A stretch of DNA of 64,000 nucleotides from positions 124,001 through 188,000 of the forward strand of contig NZ_JACERN010000039.1 in the NCBI RefSeq assembly GCF_013911085.1, in the 5' to 3' direction. Under the pieces are notes generated by a model, which made no database searches, was not told where the DNA came from, and worked only from the letters and a program-made list of their open reading frames with translations. Position numbers and translations under genes: made by a program. Shown piece after piece: positions 7,177 through 17,337 of the stretch (positions are counted from its first letter, which is position 1; every line of letters starts with the position of its first letter). Source of the stretch: Aquitalea aquatica. GTDB taxonomy: Bacteria; Pseudomonadota; Gammaproteobacteria; Burkholderiales; Chromobacteriaceae.

Positions 7177-9091
7177 CGGCGGTATCCATTGGCATGGTCT
7201 TCATGTCTCCGCTGATGGAGCCGGGGACCTTGCCAGTCATGTAGTAATCGAACAGGCCGCGCGCGATAGGCGCAGCCGCAGCCGCACCAAAGCCGGCGTT
7301 TTCCACGATGACCGCAACGGCAATCCTGGGCTTGTCCACCGGGGCGAAGGCGACAAACCAGGAGTGGTCGCGGTATTGCTCGGCCAGGGCCGAGGCGTTG
7401 TATTTGGCCCCCTGCTTGATGGCCACCACCTGCGCAGTACCGGTTTTCCCGGCCATGGTATAGGGCAGGCCGATACCAAGCCGCCAGGCGGTGCCGCCCG
7501 GCTTCATTACCGATTGCATGGCGGTTTTGACGTATTCGAAGTTTTCCTGCTTGAACGGCAGGGTGCGATCCGGCCTGGCTTCAACCAGCCGGCTCTTGCC
7601 GCTCTTGGCTTCCACCACTTCCTGTACCAGATGCGGTTTGTAGGCCACGCCGTCATTGGCCAGGATCGCCACGGCATTGGCCATTTGCAGGGGGGTATAG
7701 GAGTTGAAGCCCTGACCGATGCCGATGCTCACCACATCGGCCGGATACCAGCGGCGGTATTCTTCCTTGTAACGGGCAAAGCGCTTGGCTTTCCATTCCT
7801 TGGTGGGTAGCACGCCACTGGCCTCGCCGTCGAGGTCGATGCCGGTGGGCCGGCCCAGGCCAAACTGGCCGACGGTGGGGGCGATCTTGTCGATGCCCAT
7901 GTCCCAGGCCAGTTTGTAGAAGAAGGTGTCACTGGATACTTGAATGGCCTTGGCCAGATTGGCCGAGCCGTTGCCATTCTTGTTGCTGTCGCGGAACTGG
8001 TGGCTGGAGCCGGGCAGGGTAAAGAAGGCCGGCGCCGGGCGCACGTCGTGCATGCCGATGGAGTGGGTTTCCAGTGCGGCCATCGACATGAAGGGTTTAA
8101 AGGTGGAGCCGGGCGGATAAGTGCCACGCAGGGCGCGGTTGATCATCGGCTTCTGCCAGTCGCTGTTGAGGGCGGCCCAGCTTTGGCTGTCGATGCCGTC
8201 GATGAACAGGTTGGGATCGAAACCCGGCTTGGACAGGAAGGCTAATACCCCGCCGGTTTGCGGGTCGATGGCCACCAGCGCACCACGACGGTTGCCGAAC
8301 AGCTTGTCGGCCACTTCCTGCAGGCGGATGTCCAGCGCCAGTTTCAGATTATTGCCATTCACCGGCGGGGTGCGGCGCAGGCTGCGGATGGCGCGGCCGC
8401 CAGAGTCGGTTTCCACTTCCTCGAAGCCGACCTGGCCGTGCAGGTCATCTTCATACACTGCTTCCAGGCCGGTTTTTCCGATGTAGTTGCTGCCTTTGTA
8501 ATTGGTGCTCTTGTCTTCGTCGTCCAGCCGCTCCTGGTCTTTCTGGTTGATGCGGCCGATATAGCCCAGCACATGGCTGGTGAGTTCCTTGTAGGGGTAG
8601 TCGCGGAACAGGCGTGCCTTGACCTCGACGCCAGGGTAGCGCCAGGCATTGGCCGCCACGCGTGCGGCCTCCTCCTCGGAGAGCTTCACCTTGAGCGGGA
8701 TGGATTCGAAGTCCTTGGATTCGCCTAGCAATTTCTTGAACAGTTTTTCATCACGCGGGGTGATGTTCACCAGCTTGGCCAGCTCGGCGATGGTGGCGTT
8801 CATGTCCGGCATCTTGCTGGGTACCAGCTCCAGCGTGTAGGCCGAGTAGTTTTGCGCCAGGATCACCCCGTTGCGGTCCATGATCAGGCCGCGGTTGGGC
8901 AGGATGGGCAATAGCGAGATGCGGTTGTTTTGCGCCAGCGTGGAAAAATGCTCGTACTGGTAGACCTGCAGCCAGACAAAACGGGCAATCAGGATGCCGA
9001 ACATCAGCAGCATGAAGCAATAGGCCACGATCAGCCGGAGCTGGAACTGGCCGTCTTCAGCCTGCGGATTCTTGAAGCGGGTAGGGCGCAC
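7151..9091 (-). CDS. mrdA: Penicillin-binding protein 2, elongation transpeptidase
   Basis: A 646-residue class B PBP that crosslinks peptidoglycan in the elongasome. One membrane anchor (about residues 18-42) precedes the periplasmic dimerisation domain. The transpeptidase motifs are S329-T-F-K332 (nucleophile Ser), S386-S-D388, and KTGT in AGKTGTAQV near residue 545. Length matches E. coli PBP2 (633). The start is GTG 9091, 3 bp after the mreD stop. It pairs functionally with RodA encoded next to it. Confidence 0.95.
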   Translation of the reverse strand: MRPTRFKNPQAEDGQFQLRLIVAYCFMLLMFGILIARFVWLQVYQYEHFSTLAQNNRISLLPILPNRGLIMDRNGVILAQNYSAYTLELVPSKMPDMNATIAELAKLVNITPRDEKLFKKLLGESKDFESIPLKVKLSEEEAARVAANAWRYPGVEVKARLFRDYPYKELTSHVLGYIGRINQKDQERLDDEDKSTNYKGSNYIGKTGLEAVYEDDLHGQVGFEEVETDSGGRAIRSLRRTPPVNGNNLKLALDIRLQEVADKLFGNRRGALVAIDPQTGGVLAFLSKPGFDPNLFIDGIDSQSWAALNSDWQKPMINRALRGTYPPGSTFKPFMSMAALETHSIGMHDVRPAPAFFTLPGSSHQFRDSNKNGNGSANLAKAIQVSSDTFFYKLAWDMGIDKIAPTVGQFGLGRPTGIDLDGEASGVLPTKEWKAKRFARYKEEYRRWYPADVVSIGIGQGFNSYTPLQMANAVAILANDGVAYKPHLVQEVVEAKSGKSRLVEARPDRTLPFKQENFEYVKTAMQSVMKPGGTAWRLGIGLPYTMAGKTGTAQVVAIKQGAKYNASALAEQYRDHSWFVAFAPVDKPRIAVAVIVENAGFGAAAAAPIARGLFDYYMTGKVPGSISGDMKTMPMDTADDSAATSD

Positions 9092-9094
9092 GTC

Positions 9095-9598
9095 TTACAC
9101 CGAATGATGACGGTAAGGCAGCAACAGCAGCTTGGTCAGCAAGGGCCACAACAGTGCGCCGATCAGCGGCGGCAGGAAATAGCTCCAGCCGACAAAGGCC
9201 GAACCGCTAAGCATGCGTGCCACCACCATGATGCTCTGGTTGCACAGCATCAGCCCCAACACGGCCAGGGCTTGTTGGCCCAGATTGAACATCACCAGCT
9301 GGCGCTGGCGGCTGAGCGCCAGATAAGCGGTGGCGGAATAGGCCAGTGCATGTTGCCCCAGCATGCCGGCGGTGGCGATGTCGGCCACCAACCCCATCAG
9401 GAAGGCGACGCCGACATTGACCCGGCGCGGCTGGTTGATCAGCCAGTACAACAGTACCAGGCTGATGAAGTCGGGCAGCCAGCGGGTGGATCCATGCGGC
9501 AGCGGAATCATCTCCACCAGCACCGCCAGCAGCAGGGTCATGAAAATGAAGCGGCGCTTGACCGGCTTGAGCAATTCCTTGGGGCGGTCGAACGACAT
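9095..9598 (-). CDS. mreD: Rod shape-determining protein MreD
   Basis: A 167-residue inner membrane protein with five or six hydrophobic helices, the membrane partner of MreC. The FLMGLVADIATAGMLGQHAL segment (about residues 66-85) is the conserved family block. It starts 2 bp after the mreC stop and ends 3 bp before the mrdA start. Confidence 0.92.
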   Translation of the reverse strand: MSFDRPKELLKPVKRRFIFMTLLLAVLVEMIPLPHGSTRWLPDFISLVLLYWLINQPRRVNVGVAFLMGLVADIATAGMLGQHALAYSATAYLALSRQRQLVMFNLGQQALAVLGLMLCNQSIMVVARMLSGSAFVGWSYFLPPLIGALLWPLLTKLLLLPYRHHSV

Positions 9599-9600
9599 GC

Positions 9601-10506
9601 TTACTCCGAATCGGCGGGCTTTTTGCCCTTGGTCTTTTTCACCGGAACAACCGGCTCGGCCGGACGCGGTGGCGTCTGGCCCTTTTGCTGCAATACCAGC
9701 ACGAAACGGGTTTGCTGCACGCCAGCCAGCGGCTCGGTGGTGATGCGGCTGAACGCCGCGCCAGCGTTGCGTTCCACCTTGCTCACTCGCGCTACCGGCG
9801 TGCCTTCCTGATACAGGCCGTCGATGCCGGAGGTCACCACCATATCGTTTTCGCGCACATCGGCATGCAGCGGCAGATAGCGGATTTCCACCCCCCCACC
9901 ATAGCCGTACAGAATGGCGCGTTCACCGGTACGGGCGATCATCACCGGCACCATCTGGTTCTTGTCGATGATCAGCGACACTTCGGCGGTCAAGGGCTGC
10001 ACGCGGGTGATCTGCCCCAGCAGGCCACGGCCGTCCACCACCGGTTGTCCCGGCTGCAGATGGGCGTCGGCCCCCTTGTCGATGATGATCTTGTACGAGA
10101 AAGGATCGCGCCCGGTATACAGCGTCTCAGCCAACTGGGCGGCATCATTGCGGCTGGCCTTGATGGCATTCAGGCTACGCAGCTCGTTTAGCTCGCGCTC
10201 CAGCGTCTCCAGCCGTGCCAGGCGGGCGGACATTTCCAGCTGGCGCGTACGCAACTGGTCGTTTTCGCTTTTGAGATCGGCCTGAACGGTGAAGTAGTCG
10301 CTGACATGACGCACCATGCCCAGCGGCAGGTTGACGGCGCGCTGCAGCGGATACAGCACCAGCGACATGCCGTCGCGGGCCTGTTCCATCAGCCCATAGC
10401 GGCTGTCGCCCACCAAGAGTGCGATGGAGGCCAGGGCACAGAGAAGCAGGCGCGTGCCAGGCTTGGGCCCGGAGCGGAAAAAGCTGGGGGTGTTGGCGAA
10501 GTCCAT
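9601..10506 (-). CDS. mreC: Rod shape-determining protein MreC
   Basis: A bitopic periplasmic scaffold of the elongasome, 301 residues from ATG 10506. A membrane helix near residues 20-33 is followed by a coiled coil (about 70-105, rich in L and E) and the beta-barrel domain with VDGRGLLGQITRV and VTSGIDGLYQEGTPVARV. The C-terminal tail is proline- and lysine-rich. An in-frame GTG at 10521 would add five residues, but it lies inside a hairpin; the purine-rich AAGGGGTGG ahead of ATG 10506 is a better ribosome binding site, although it is itself in the 3' arm of that hairpin. Confidence 0.93.
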   Translation of the reverse strand: MDFANTPSFFRSGPKPGTRLLLCALASIALLVGDSRYGLMEQARDGMSLVLYPLQRAVNLPLGMVRHVSDYFTVQADLKSENDQLRTRQLEMSARLARLETLERELNELRSLNAIKASRNDAAQLAETLYTGRDPFSYKIIIDKGADAHLQPGQPVVDGRGLLGQITRVQPLTAEVSLIIDKNQMVPVMIARTGERAILYGYGGGVEIRYLPLHADVRENDMVVTSGIDGLYQEGTPVARVSKVERNAGAAFSRITTEPLAGVQQTRFVLVLQQKGQTPPRPAEPVVPVKKTKGKKPADSE

Positions 10507-10516
10507 CAGGCGGTAT

Positions 10517-10537
10517 GCCACCCCTTGACGGGGTGGC
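10517..10537 (-). promoter_or_regulatory. Hairpin covering the mreC ribosome binding site
   Basis: GCCACCCC (10517-10524) pairs perfectly with GGGGTGGC (10530-10537) around a 5-nt loop. On the mRNA (minus strand) the 3' arm contains the GGGGTGG that would serve as mreC Shine-Dalgarno, 10 nt before ATG 10506. It could lower mreC translation relative to mreB. Confidence 0.5.
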
Positions 10538-10559
10538 CGCAGGTCCGTTTAGGAAAGAA

Positions 10560-11910
<1,351 letters not shown>

Positions 11911-12198
11911 ATGTCTCTGACGCACCAGGATGTCGCGCGGATTGCCAAGCTTGCCCGCATCAACGTAAGCGATGAAGAAATCGCCGCGGTTGGCAACCAG
12001 CTTAACAATATTTTTGGCCTGATCGAGAAGATGCAGGCCGTCAACACCGATGGCATCGAACCGATGGCCCATCCGCAGGATGTAAGCCTGCGTCTGCGTG
12101 AAGACATCGTGACCCAAACCAACCAGCGCGAGGCGTTTCAAGCGGTCGCCCCGCAGGTGGAAAAGGGCCTGTTCCTCGTTCCCAAGGTGATCGAGTGA
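11911..12198 (+). CDS. gatC: Asp/Glu-tRNA amidotransferase subunit C
   Basis: A 95-residue subunit that wraps around and stabilises GatA within GatCAB, which converts Asp-tRNA(Asn) and/or Glu-tRNA(Gln) to Asn-/Gln-tRNA. The family pattern [13 protein letters not shown] and a C-terminal LREDIV segment are present. ATG 11911 has ACGAGGA 8 nt upstream. First gene of gatCAB; an unusual structured gap separates it from gatA. Confidence 0.94.
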   Translation: MSLTHQDVARIAKLARINVSDEEIAAVGNQLNNIFGLIEKMQAVNTDGIEPMAHPQDVSLRLREDIVTQTNQREAFQAVAPQVEKGLFLVPKVIE

Positions 12199-12206
12199 GT
12201 TTCAGA

Positions 12207-12282
12207 GCAGCACGGTTTGGGATGGTTCCCATTTGGGAGTGGCTTTTTTCCTACACCGTGCTGCCGTCCTGCCATGGCAGGA
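12207..12282 (+). promoter_or_regulatory. Structured gatC-gatA intergenic leader
   Basis: GCAGCACGGT (12207-12216) and ACCGTGCTGC (12255-12264) form a perfect 10-bp inverted repeat. The enclosed 38 nt hold GGGA/TCCC pairings and a TTTTTT run. Directly after it, 12267-12282 is a perfect 16-bp palindrome (TCCTGCCATGGCAGGA). The gap to gatA is 127 bp, long for subunits of one enzyme. Confidence 0.5.
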
Positions 12283-12325
12283 GCACCCGCTCACTGATCC
12301 CAGCTTAACCGGATATCAAGACAAA

Positions 12326-13777
12326 ATGACGAACGCCACCCTCAAGCAACTGTCGCAACAACTGGCGGCGGGCGAGGTGTCGAGCGTGGAATTGGCCACG
12401 CACTACCTCGACCGCATCGAGGCGCTGAACCCGCAGCTGAACGCCTTCATCACCGTGGACCGCGTCCGCACGCTGGCCGATGCCGCTGCGGCTGATGCTG
12501 CCCGCGTTGCTGGCCAGGCCGGCCTGCTCACCGGCGTGCCGATGGTGCACAAAGACATTTTCTGTCAGCAGGGCTGGAAAACCAGCTGCGGCTCGAAGAT
12601 GCTGGATAACTTCATCTCGCCTTACAGCGCGCATGTGGTGGAGCAGTGCAATGCCGCCGGCCTGGTGACACTGGGCCGCGCCAATATGGACGAATTCGCC
12701 ATGGGCTCGTCCAATGAAAACAGCTTCTACGGCGCAGTGAAAAACCCCTGGGATCTGAACGCCATTCCGGGCGGCTCGTCCGGTGGCTCGGCCGCTGCCG
12801 TGGCGGCCCGTCTGACGCCGGTGGCCACCGCTACTGATACCGGCGGCTCCATTCGCCAGCCGGCCAGCCATTGCGGTGTGACTGGCATCAAGCCCACCTA
12901 TGGTGTGGTGTCGCGCTACGGCATGGTGGCCTATGCCTCCTCGCTGGATCAGGGCGGCCCGATTGCCCAGACCGCCGAAGACTGCGCGCTGATGCTGAAC
13001 GTGATGGCCGGTTTTGACGAGCGCGACTCCACCAGCCTGGAACGTGCCCGCGAAGACTACACCCGCGAGCTGAACCAGCCGCTGGCCGGTTTGCGCGTGG
13101 GTCTGCCGCGCGAGTACTTTGCCGATGGCCTGGATGCCGACGTGGCCAAGGTGATCGAAGACGCCGTGGCCGAGCTGAAAAAGCAGGGCGCGCAGGTGGT
13201 GGACATCAGCCTGCCCAATACCGAGCTGTCCATTCCGGCTTACTACGTGATCGCCCCGGCCGAAGCCTCCACCAACCTGTCGCGCTTTGACGGTGTGCGC
13301 TACGGCCACCGTGCGGCTGATTACAAAGACCTGGTGGACATGTATGAAAAGACCCGTGCCGAAGGCTTTGGCGCCGAGGTCAAGCGCCGCATCCTGGTGG
13401 GCAGTTATGTGCTGTCGCACGGCTATTACGACGCCTACTACCTGAAGGCGCAGAAAATCCGCCGCCTGATCGCCAACGATTTCAACGCCGCATTCGAACA
13501 GTGCGACGTGATCCTGGGGCCGGTGGCCCCGACCGCCGCCTTCAATATCGGTGAGAAATCCGGCGATCCGGTACAGATGTACCTGTCCGACATCTACACC
13601 CTTTCGGTCAACCTGGCCGGCCTGCCCGGCATGAGCGTGCCGGCCGGTTTCGACCGCCGTGGCCGCCCAGTGGGCCTGCAGATCATCGGCAATTATTTTG
13701 GCGAAGCAAAAATGCTGAATGTGGCACACCAGTTCCAGTTGGCTACCGACTGGCACACCCGCGCCCCCGCCCTGTAA
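12326..13777 (+). CDS. gatA: Asp/Glu-tRNA amidotransferase subunit A
   Basis: The 483-residue glutaminase subunit of GatCAB. It releases ammonia from glutamine for transfer to misacylated tRNA on GatB. The amidase-signature triad is K76 (VHKDIF), S151 in [11 protein letters not shown] and S175 in [12 protein letters not shown] 12326 gives the standard [13 protein letters not shown]; an upstream in-frame start at 12233 would read through the hairpin region and add unrelated residues. Confidence 0.96.
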   Translation: MTNATLKQLSQQLAAGEVSSVELATHYLDRIEALNPQLNAFITVDRVRTLADAAAADAARVAGQAGLLTGVPMVHKDIFCQQGWKTSCGSKMLDNFISPYSAHVVEQCNAAGLVTLGRANMDEFAMGSSNENSFYGAVKNPWDLNAIPGGSSGGSAAAVAARLTPVATATDTGGSIRQPASHCGVTGIKPTYGVVSRYGMVAYASSLDQGGPIAQTAEDCALMLNVMAGFDERDSTSLERAREDYTRELNQPLAGLRVGLPREYFADGLDADVAKVIEDAVAELKKQGAQVVDISLPNTELSIPAYYVIAPAEASTNLSRFDGVRYGHRAADYKDLVDMYEKTRAEGFGAEVKRRILVGSYVLSHGYYDAYYLKAQKIRRLIANDFNAAFEQCDVILGPVAPTAAFNIGEKSGDPVQMYLSDIYTLSVNLAGLPGMSVPAGFDRRGRPVGLQIIGNYFGEAKMLNVAHQFQLATDWHTRAPAL

Positions 13778-13841
13778 TCAAGATCGTGCCGGGGCGTGCG
13801 CTGTGCGCCCCTGACGACATAAGCAAAAGGATTTCTCCGCG

Positions 13842-15269
13842 ATGAAATGGGAAGTCGTCATCGGTCTTGAGGTGCATGTGCAGCTCAACACCGCTACCAA
13901 GATTTTTTCCGGCACCAGCACCGCCTTTGGTGCCGAGCCGAACACCCAGGCCTCGGCCGTGGAACTGGCCTTCCCCGGCGTGCTGCCGGTGATGAACAAG
14001 GCGGTGGTGGAAAAAGCCATCCGCCTGGGGCTGGCGCTGGGTTCCAAGATCAACCAGAAGAACGTGTTTGCACGCAAAAACTACTTCTACCCCGATCTGC
14101 CCAAGGGCTATCAGATCAGCCAGATGGAGCTGCCGATTGTCGAAGGCGGCGTGCTGCCTATTCTGGTGGGTGAGGAAGAAAAGCTGGTCAAGCTGACCCG
14201 CGCCCATATGGAAGAAGACGCCGGCAAATCGCTGCATGAAGACTTTAGCGGCATGACCGGCATTGACCTCAACCGTGCTGGTACTCCGCTGCTGGAAGTG
14301 GTGTCCGAACCGGACATGCGCTCGCCGGAAGAAGCCGTGGCCTATGCCCGCGCTCTGCACAGCCTGGTGATGTGGCTGGGTATTTGCGATGGCAATATGC
14401 AGGAAGGCAGCTTCCGCGTGGATGCCAACGTTTCGGTGCGCCCGTTCGGTCAGCAAGAGTACGGCACACGCCGCGAAATCAAGAACCTCAACTCCTTCCG
14501 CTTCCTGGAGCAGGCCATCAAGTACGAAATCCAGTGGCAGATCGACACCCTGGAAGATGGCGGCCGCGTGGAGCAGGCGACCGTGCTGTTCGACCCGGAC
14601 AGCGGCGAAACCCGCATGATGCGCAGCAAGGAAGACGCGCACGACTACCGCTACTTCCCCGATCCGGACTTGCTGCCGGTACGCATTGCCGACGAGCAGA
14701 TCGAACGCATCCGCAGCGAAATGCCGGAACTGCCGGCCGCCATGAAGGCTCGCTTTGTCGAAGCCTTTGGTGTGTCGTCTTACGATGCCGCGCTCTTGAC
14801 CGGTAGCCGCGCCACGGCGGAATACTTCGAAGCGGTGGCCCAGGCCTCGGGTCAGGGCAAGCTGGCTGCCAACTGGGTGAATGGCGAAATCGCCGCCCGG
14901 CTGAATCGCGATGGCAAGGACATCAGCGCTTGCCCGATTGCCGCCGAGCGCCTGACCGGCCTGATCCAGCGCATTGCCGACAACACCCTGTCCAGCAAGC
15001 TGGCCAAGCAGGTGTTCGATGCGCTGTGGGATAGCGAGTTGTCCGCCGATGCCATCATCGAGCGCGATGGCCTGAAGCAGGTGTCCGATGTGGGTGCCAT
15101 CGAGAAAATGGTGGAAGAAGCCATCGCGGCCAGCCCCAAGGCAGTGGAAGAGTACCGTGCCGGTAAGGAAAAGGCGCTCAATGCGCTGGCCGGTCAGGTG
15201 ATGAAGGCTTCCAAGGGTAAGGCCAATCCGGCGCAGGTGCAGGATATCCTGAAACAGAAATTGGCCTGA
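13842..15269 (+). CDS. gatB: Asp/Glu-tRNA amidotransferase subunit B
   Basis: The 475-residue tRNA-binding kinase/amidase subunit that activates the misacylated carboxylate with ATP and adds ammonia. The N-terminal [15 protein letters not shown] and the [13 protein letters not shown] stretch are hallmarks; the C-terminal YqeY-like helical domain ends in [23 protein letters not shown] lies ahead of ATG 13842. Last gene of the operon, followed by a strong terminator. Confidence 0.97.
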   Translation: MKWEVVIGLEVHVQLNTATKIFSGTSTAFGAEPNTQASAVELAFPGVLPVMNKAVVEKAIRLGLALGSKINQKNVFARKNYFYPDLPKGYQISQMELPIVEGGVLPILVGEEEKLVKLTRAHMEEDAGKSLHEDFSGMTGIDLNRAGTPLLEVVSEPDMRSPEEAVAYARALHSLVMWLGICDGNMQEGSFRVDANVSVRPFGQQEYGTRREIKNLNSFRFLEQAIKYEIQWQIDTLEDGGRVEQATVLFDPDSGETRMMRSKEDAHDYRYFPDPDLLPVRIADEQIERIRSEMPELPAAMKARFVEAFGVSSYDAALLTGSRATAEYFEAVAQASGQGKLAANWVNGEIAARLNRDGKDISACPIAAERLTGLIQRIADNTLSSKLAKQVFDALWDSELSADAIIERDGLKQVSDVGAIEKMVEEAIAASPKAVEEYRAGKEKALNALAGQVMKASKGKANPAQVQDILKQKLA

Positions 15270-15306
15270 TCCACCCCGCTGCCACCCCTGGTTGGCGGTT
15301 TTCAGC

Positions 15307-15339
15307 GAACGGCATGCTGCGGCATGCCGTTCTGTTTTT
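15307..15339 (+). terminator. Rho-independent terminator of gatCAB
   Basis: An 11-bp perfect stem, GAACGGCATGC (15307-15317) with GCATGCCGTTC (15322-15332), loop TGCG, followed by TGTTTTT. It isolates gatCAB from the dcw cluster. Confidence 0.92.
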
Positions 15340-15562
15340 GCAGTTTAAATAGATAATTTTAACTGCTGCCCGGTGCTTCCCCAGGCTGGCCATGGCCTGG
15401 CATTTGATTGTCATGGAAAAATCATTGTGTTGTCTTCCTGCACTCTTTCAGCTCACAGCTCACTTTGACAGCTGGTATTAACCCACTGATTTGACACGGA
15501 AAGCGCTTTTTGAGGCTGTTGCTAAGTCATTGTCGCAAAAGGTGAATTAGCACCGAGTGATG

Positions 15563-15591
15563 TTGACCATAGTGAAGTTCTTTCTTATAGT
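15563..15591 (+). promoter_or_regulatory. Sigma70 promoter of the dcw cluster (Pmra)
   Basis: TTGACC (15563-15568), 17-bp spacer, TATAGT (15586-15591); transcription is expected near 15598, about 65 nt before mraZ. The rest of 15340-15562 holds an AT-rich imperfect dyad (15340-15366) and nothing else I recognise. Confidence 0.75.
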
Positions 15592-15624
15592 GGCGAAAAG
15601 TGGGGTGAAGTGGGTAAATGTGGG
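15590..15624 (+). promoter_or_regulatory. MraZ operator: four 10-bp-spaced GTGG boxes
   Basis: GTGG occurs at 15590, 15600, 15610 and 15620, an exact 10-bp period; the last three read GTGGG. This matches the direct GTGGG repeats with 5-bp spacers bound by MraZ in E. coli. The first, degenerate box overlaps the -10 hexamer, so MraZ binding should block polymerase. Confidence 0.85.
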
Positions 15625-15662
15625 GCGACGGCCCCTCAACTTTCAGCGGTGGTGTCCAGCTC

Positions 15663-16109
15663 ATGATCGGCGGCGTCAGTATTGTCTCTCTTGATAGCAA
15701 GGGTCGTTTGGCCATTCCGGCCAGACACCGTGAGACACTGCTGTCCGCGTTCGGACACAAACTGGTTGTCACCCTCGAATCCCCCGACCATCTGCTGATT
15801 TACCCAGAACCTAATTGGCGTCCGGTTGAAGCTCGTCTACTGGCACTTCCCACCGGCAATCCCACGCTGAAACGCTACCAGCGCCTCGTGCTTGGCCACG
15901 CAGAAACGCTGGACATGGACAGCGCCGGACGCATCTTGCTGCCTTCCCGCCTGCGCGAACTGGTCGGTCTGGACAAGGACGTGGCACTGGTGGGCATGGG
16001 CAACCGCTTCGAGCTGTGGAATGCCGAGGAGTGGGACAGCCAGACCACGGAAGCACTGGCCATCGACCAAGCCGATCTGGCACAACATCTTGGAGACTTT
16101 ACCCTGTGA
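15663..16109 (+). CDS. mraZ: Transcriptional regulator MraZ
   Basis: A 148-residue protein with two AbrB/SpoVT-like SWIM domains, each carrying the DxxGR signature: [15 protein letters not shown] (residues about 9-23) and [15 protein letters not shown] (about 81-95). It represses its own dcw promoter through the GTGGG boxes at 15590-15624. ATG 15663 was chosen because family members start within 10 residues of SLDSKGR; an upstream start at 15618 would begin inside the operator. Its stop overlaps the rsmH GTG. Confidence 0.94.
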   Translation: MIGGVSIVSLDSKGRLAIPARHRETLLSAFGHKLVVTLESPDHLLIYPEPNWRPVEARLLALPTGNPTLKRYQRLVLGHAETLDMDSAGRILLPSRLRELVGLDKDVALVGMGNRFELWNAEEWDSQTTEALAIDQADLAQHLGDFTL

Positions 16110-17068
16110 GTTCCACCCCGTACGTGCACCGCACGGTGCTGCTAGCCGAAGCTGTAGCCGCGCTCGCCATCAAGCCTGATGGCGTGTATGTGGACTGCAC
16201 CTTCGGTCGCGGTGGCCACAGCCGGCTCATCCTGTCGCAGCTGGGGCCGCACGGCCGCCTGATTGCCTTCGACAAGGATCTGGAAGCCATTGCCGAAGCT
16301 GACAAGCTGGCGGCAGAAGACAGTCGCTTTACCATTGTCCACAACGGTTTCGAAACCCTGGGCCAGGAACTGGCCCGGCTGGGTGTGGCCGTGGTGGATG
16401 GTGTATTGATGGATCTGGGCGTGTCCTCGCCACAGATCGACGACGGACGTCGCGGCTTCAGTTTCCGCTTCGACGCACCGCTGGACATGCGCATGGACAC
16501 CACCCGCGGCATCACTGCCGCCCAGTGGCTGGCTACTGCGGAAGAAGACGAAATCAAAGAGGTCATCAAGACTTATGGTGAAGAGCGGTTTGCTCGCAAG
16601 ATCGCAGCAGCCATTGTTGCGCAACGGGAGCTCGCTCCCCTCCAGACCACGCGTGAGCTCGCCCTGCTCGTTGGGCAAAACGTCCGTACTCGGGAACCGG
16701 GTCAGGACCCAGCCACGCGGACCTTCCAGGCGATCCGGATCTTTGTGAACCGCGAGCTGGACGAGCTGAAAGCGGTGTTGCCGCAAGCGGCCCGTCATCT
16801 GGCTGAGGGCGGCCGGCTGGCCATCATCAGCTTCCACTCGCTGGAAGACCGTATCGTCAAACAATACCTGCGTGATGCCAGCAGCGTGGAAAAGCTGCCT
16901 ACCTGGGTGATGGTGCGTGCCGACGAGATGGCCCGCCCGCCGCTGGAAACCGTGGGCAAGCCGGTGCGCGCCAGCGAGGAAGAAGTGCGTGAAAACGCCC
17001 GTTCCCGCAGCGCCATCATGCGTATCGCCGAGCGTACCGCCGCGCCGTGGCGGGAGGGGGATGCATGA
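16106..17068 (+). CDS. rsmH: 16S rRNA m4C1402 methyltransferase RsmH (MraW)
   Basis: A 320-residue SAM-dependent methyltransferase that modifies N4 of C1402 in the 30S decoding centre. SAM site: [16 protein letters not shown] near residues 26-41; [12 protein letters not shown] near residues 100-111; [13 protein letters not shown] near residues 240-252. The start is GTG 16106, overlapping the mraZ stop (GTGA); this gives the usual N-terminus with [10 protein letters not shown], whereas the longer open frame from 16016 lies inside mraZ. Its stop overlaps ftsL. Confidence 0.95.
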   Translation: MSSTPYVHRTVLLAEAVAALAIKPDGVYVDCTFGRGGHSRLILSQLGPHGRLIAFDKDLEAIAEADKLAAEDSRFTIVHNGFETLGQELARLGVAVVDGVLMDLGVSSPQIDDGRRGFSFRFDAPLDMRMDTTRGITAAQWLATAEEDEIKEVIKTYGEERFARKIAAAIVAQRELAPLQTTRELALLVGQNVRTREPGQDPATRTFQAIRIFVNRELDELKAVLPQAARHLAEGGRLAIISFHSLEDRIVKQYLRDASSVEKLPTWVMVRADEMARPPLETVGKPVRASEEEVRENARSRSAIMRIAERTAAPWREGDA

Positions 17069-17337
17069 ACCGCCTGTGCGCGATCCTTCTGGTGCTGGTC
17101 GTGGTGTCCGCCTGGTCGGTGGTCACCTCGCAGCACGTATCGCGCAGGCTGTACAGCGACCTGCAGAAAGAGCAGAAGTCCGCCCAGCAGCTGGAGGTGG
17201 AATTTGGCCAGCTGCAACTGGAGCAAAGTACCTGGGGTGCGCACGCGGTGATTGAAAAGGCCGCCAGTACGCGGCTGGGCATGCACACGCCGGATCCACG
17301 GCAGATCCAGGTGATTTCTGCCCGGGGAGGTGCCTGA
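17065..17337 (+). CDS. ftsL: Cell division protein FtsL
   Basis: A 90-residue bitopic divisome protein. Membrane helix at about residues 4-20 ([17 protein letters not shown]), then a leucine-zipper-like coiled coil, ending in [15 protein letters not shown], typical of FtsL. It forms a complex with FtsB and FtsQ. ATG 17065 overlaps the rsmH stop and has GGGAGGGGG ahead. Its TGA shares a base with the ftsI ATG. Confidence 0.92.
   Translation: MNRLCAILLVLVVVSAWSVVTSQHVSRRLYSDLQKEQKSAQQLEVEFGQLQLEQSTWGAHAVIEKAASTRLGMHTPDPRQIQVISARGGA

Noticed and set aside
12305-13756. 483-codon open frame opposite gatA
   Set aside because: Shadow frame; gatA shows all catalytic residues on the plus strand.
15465-15493. 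TTGACA at 15465 as a second dcw promoter
   Set aside because: No acceptable -10 at 16-18 bp; the TTGACC/TATAGT pair downstream is far better.
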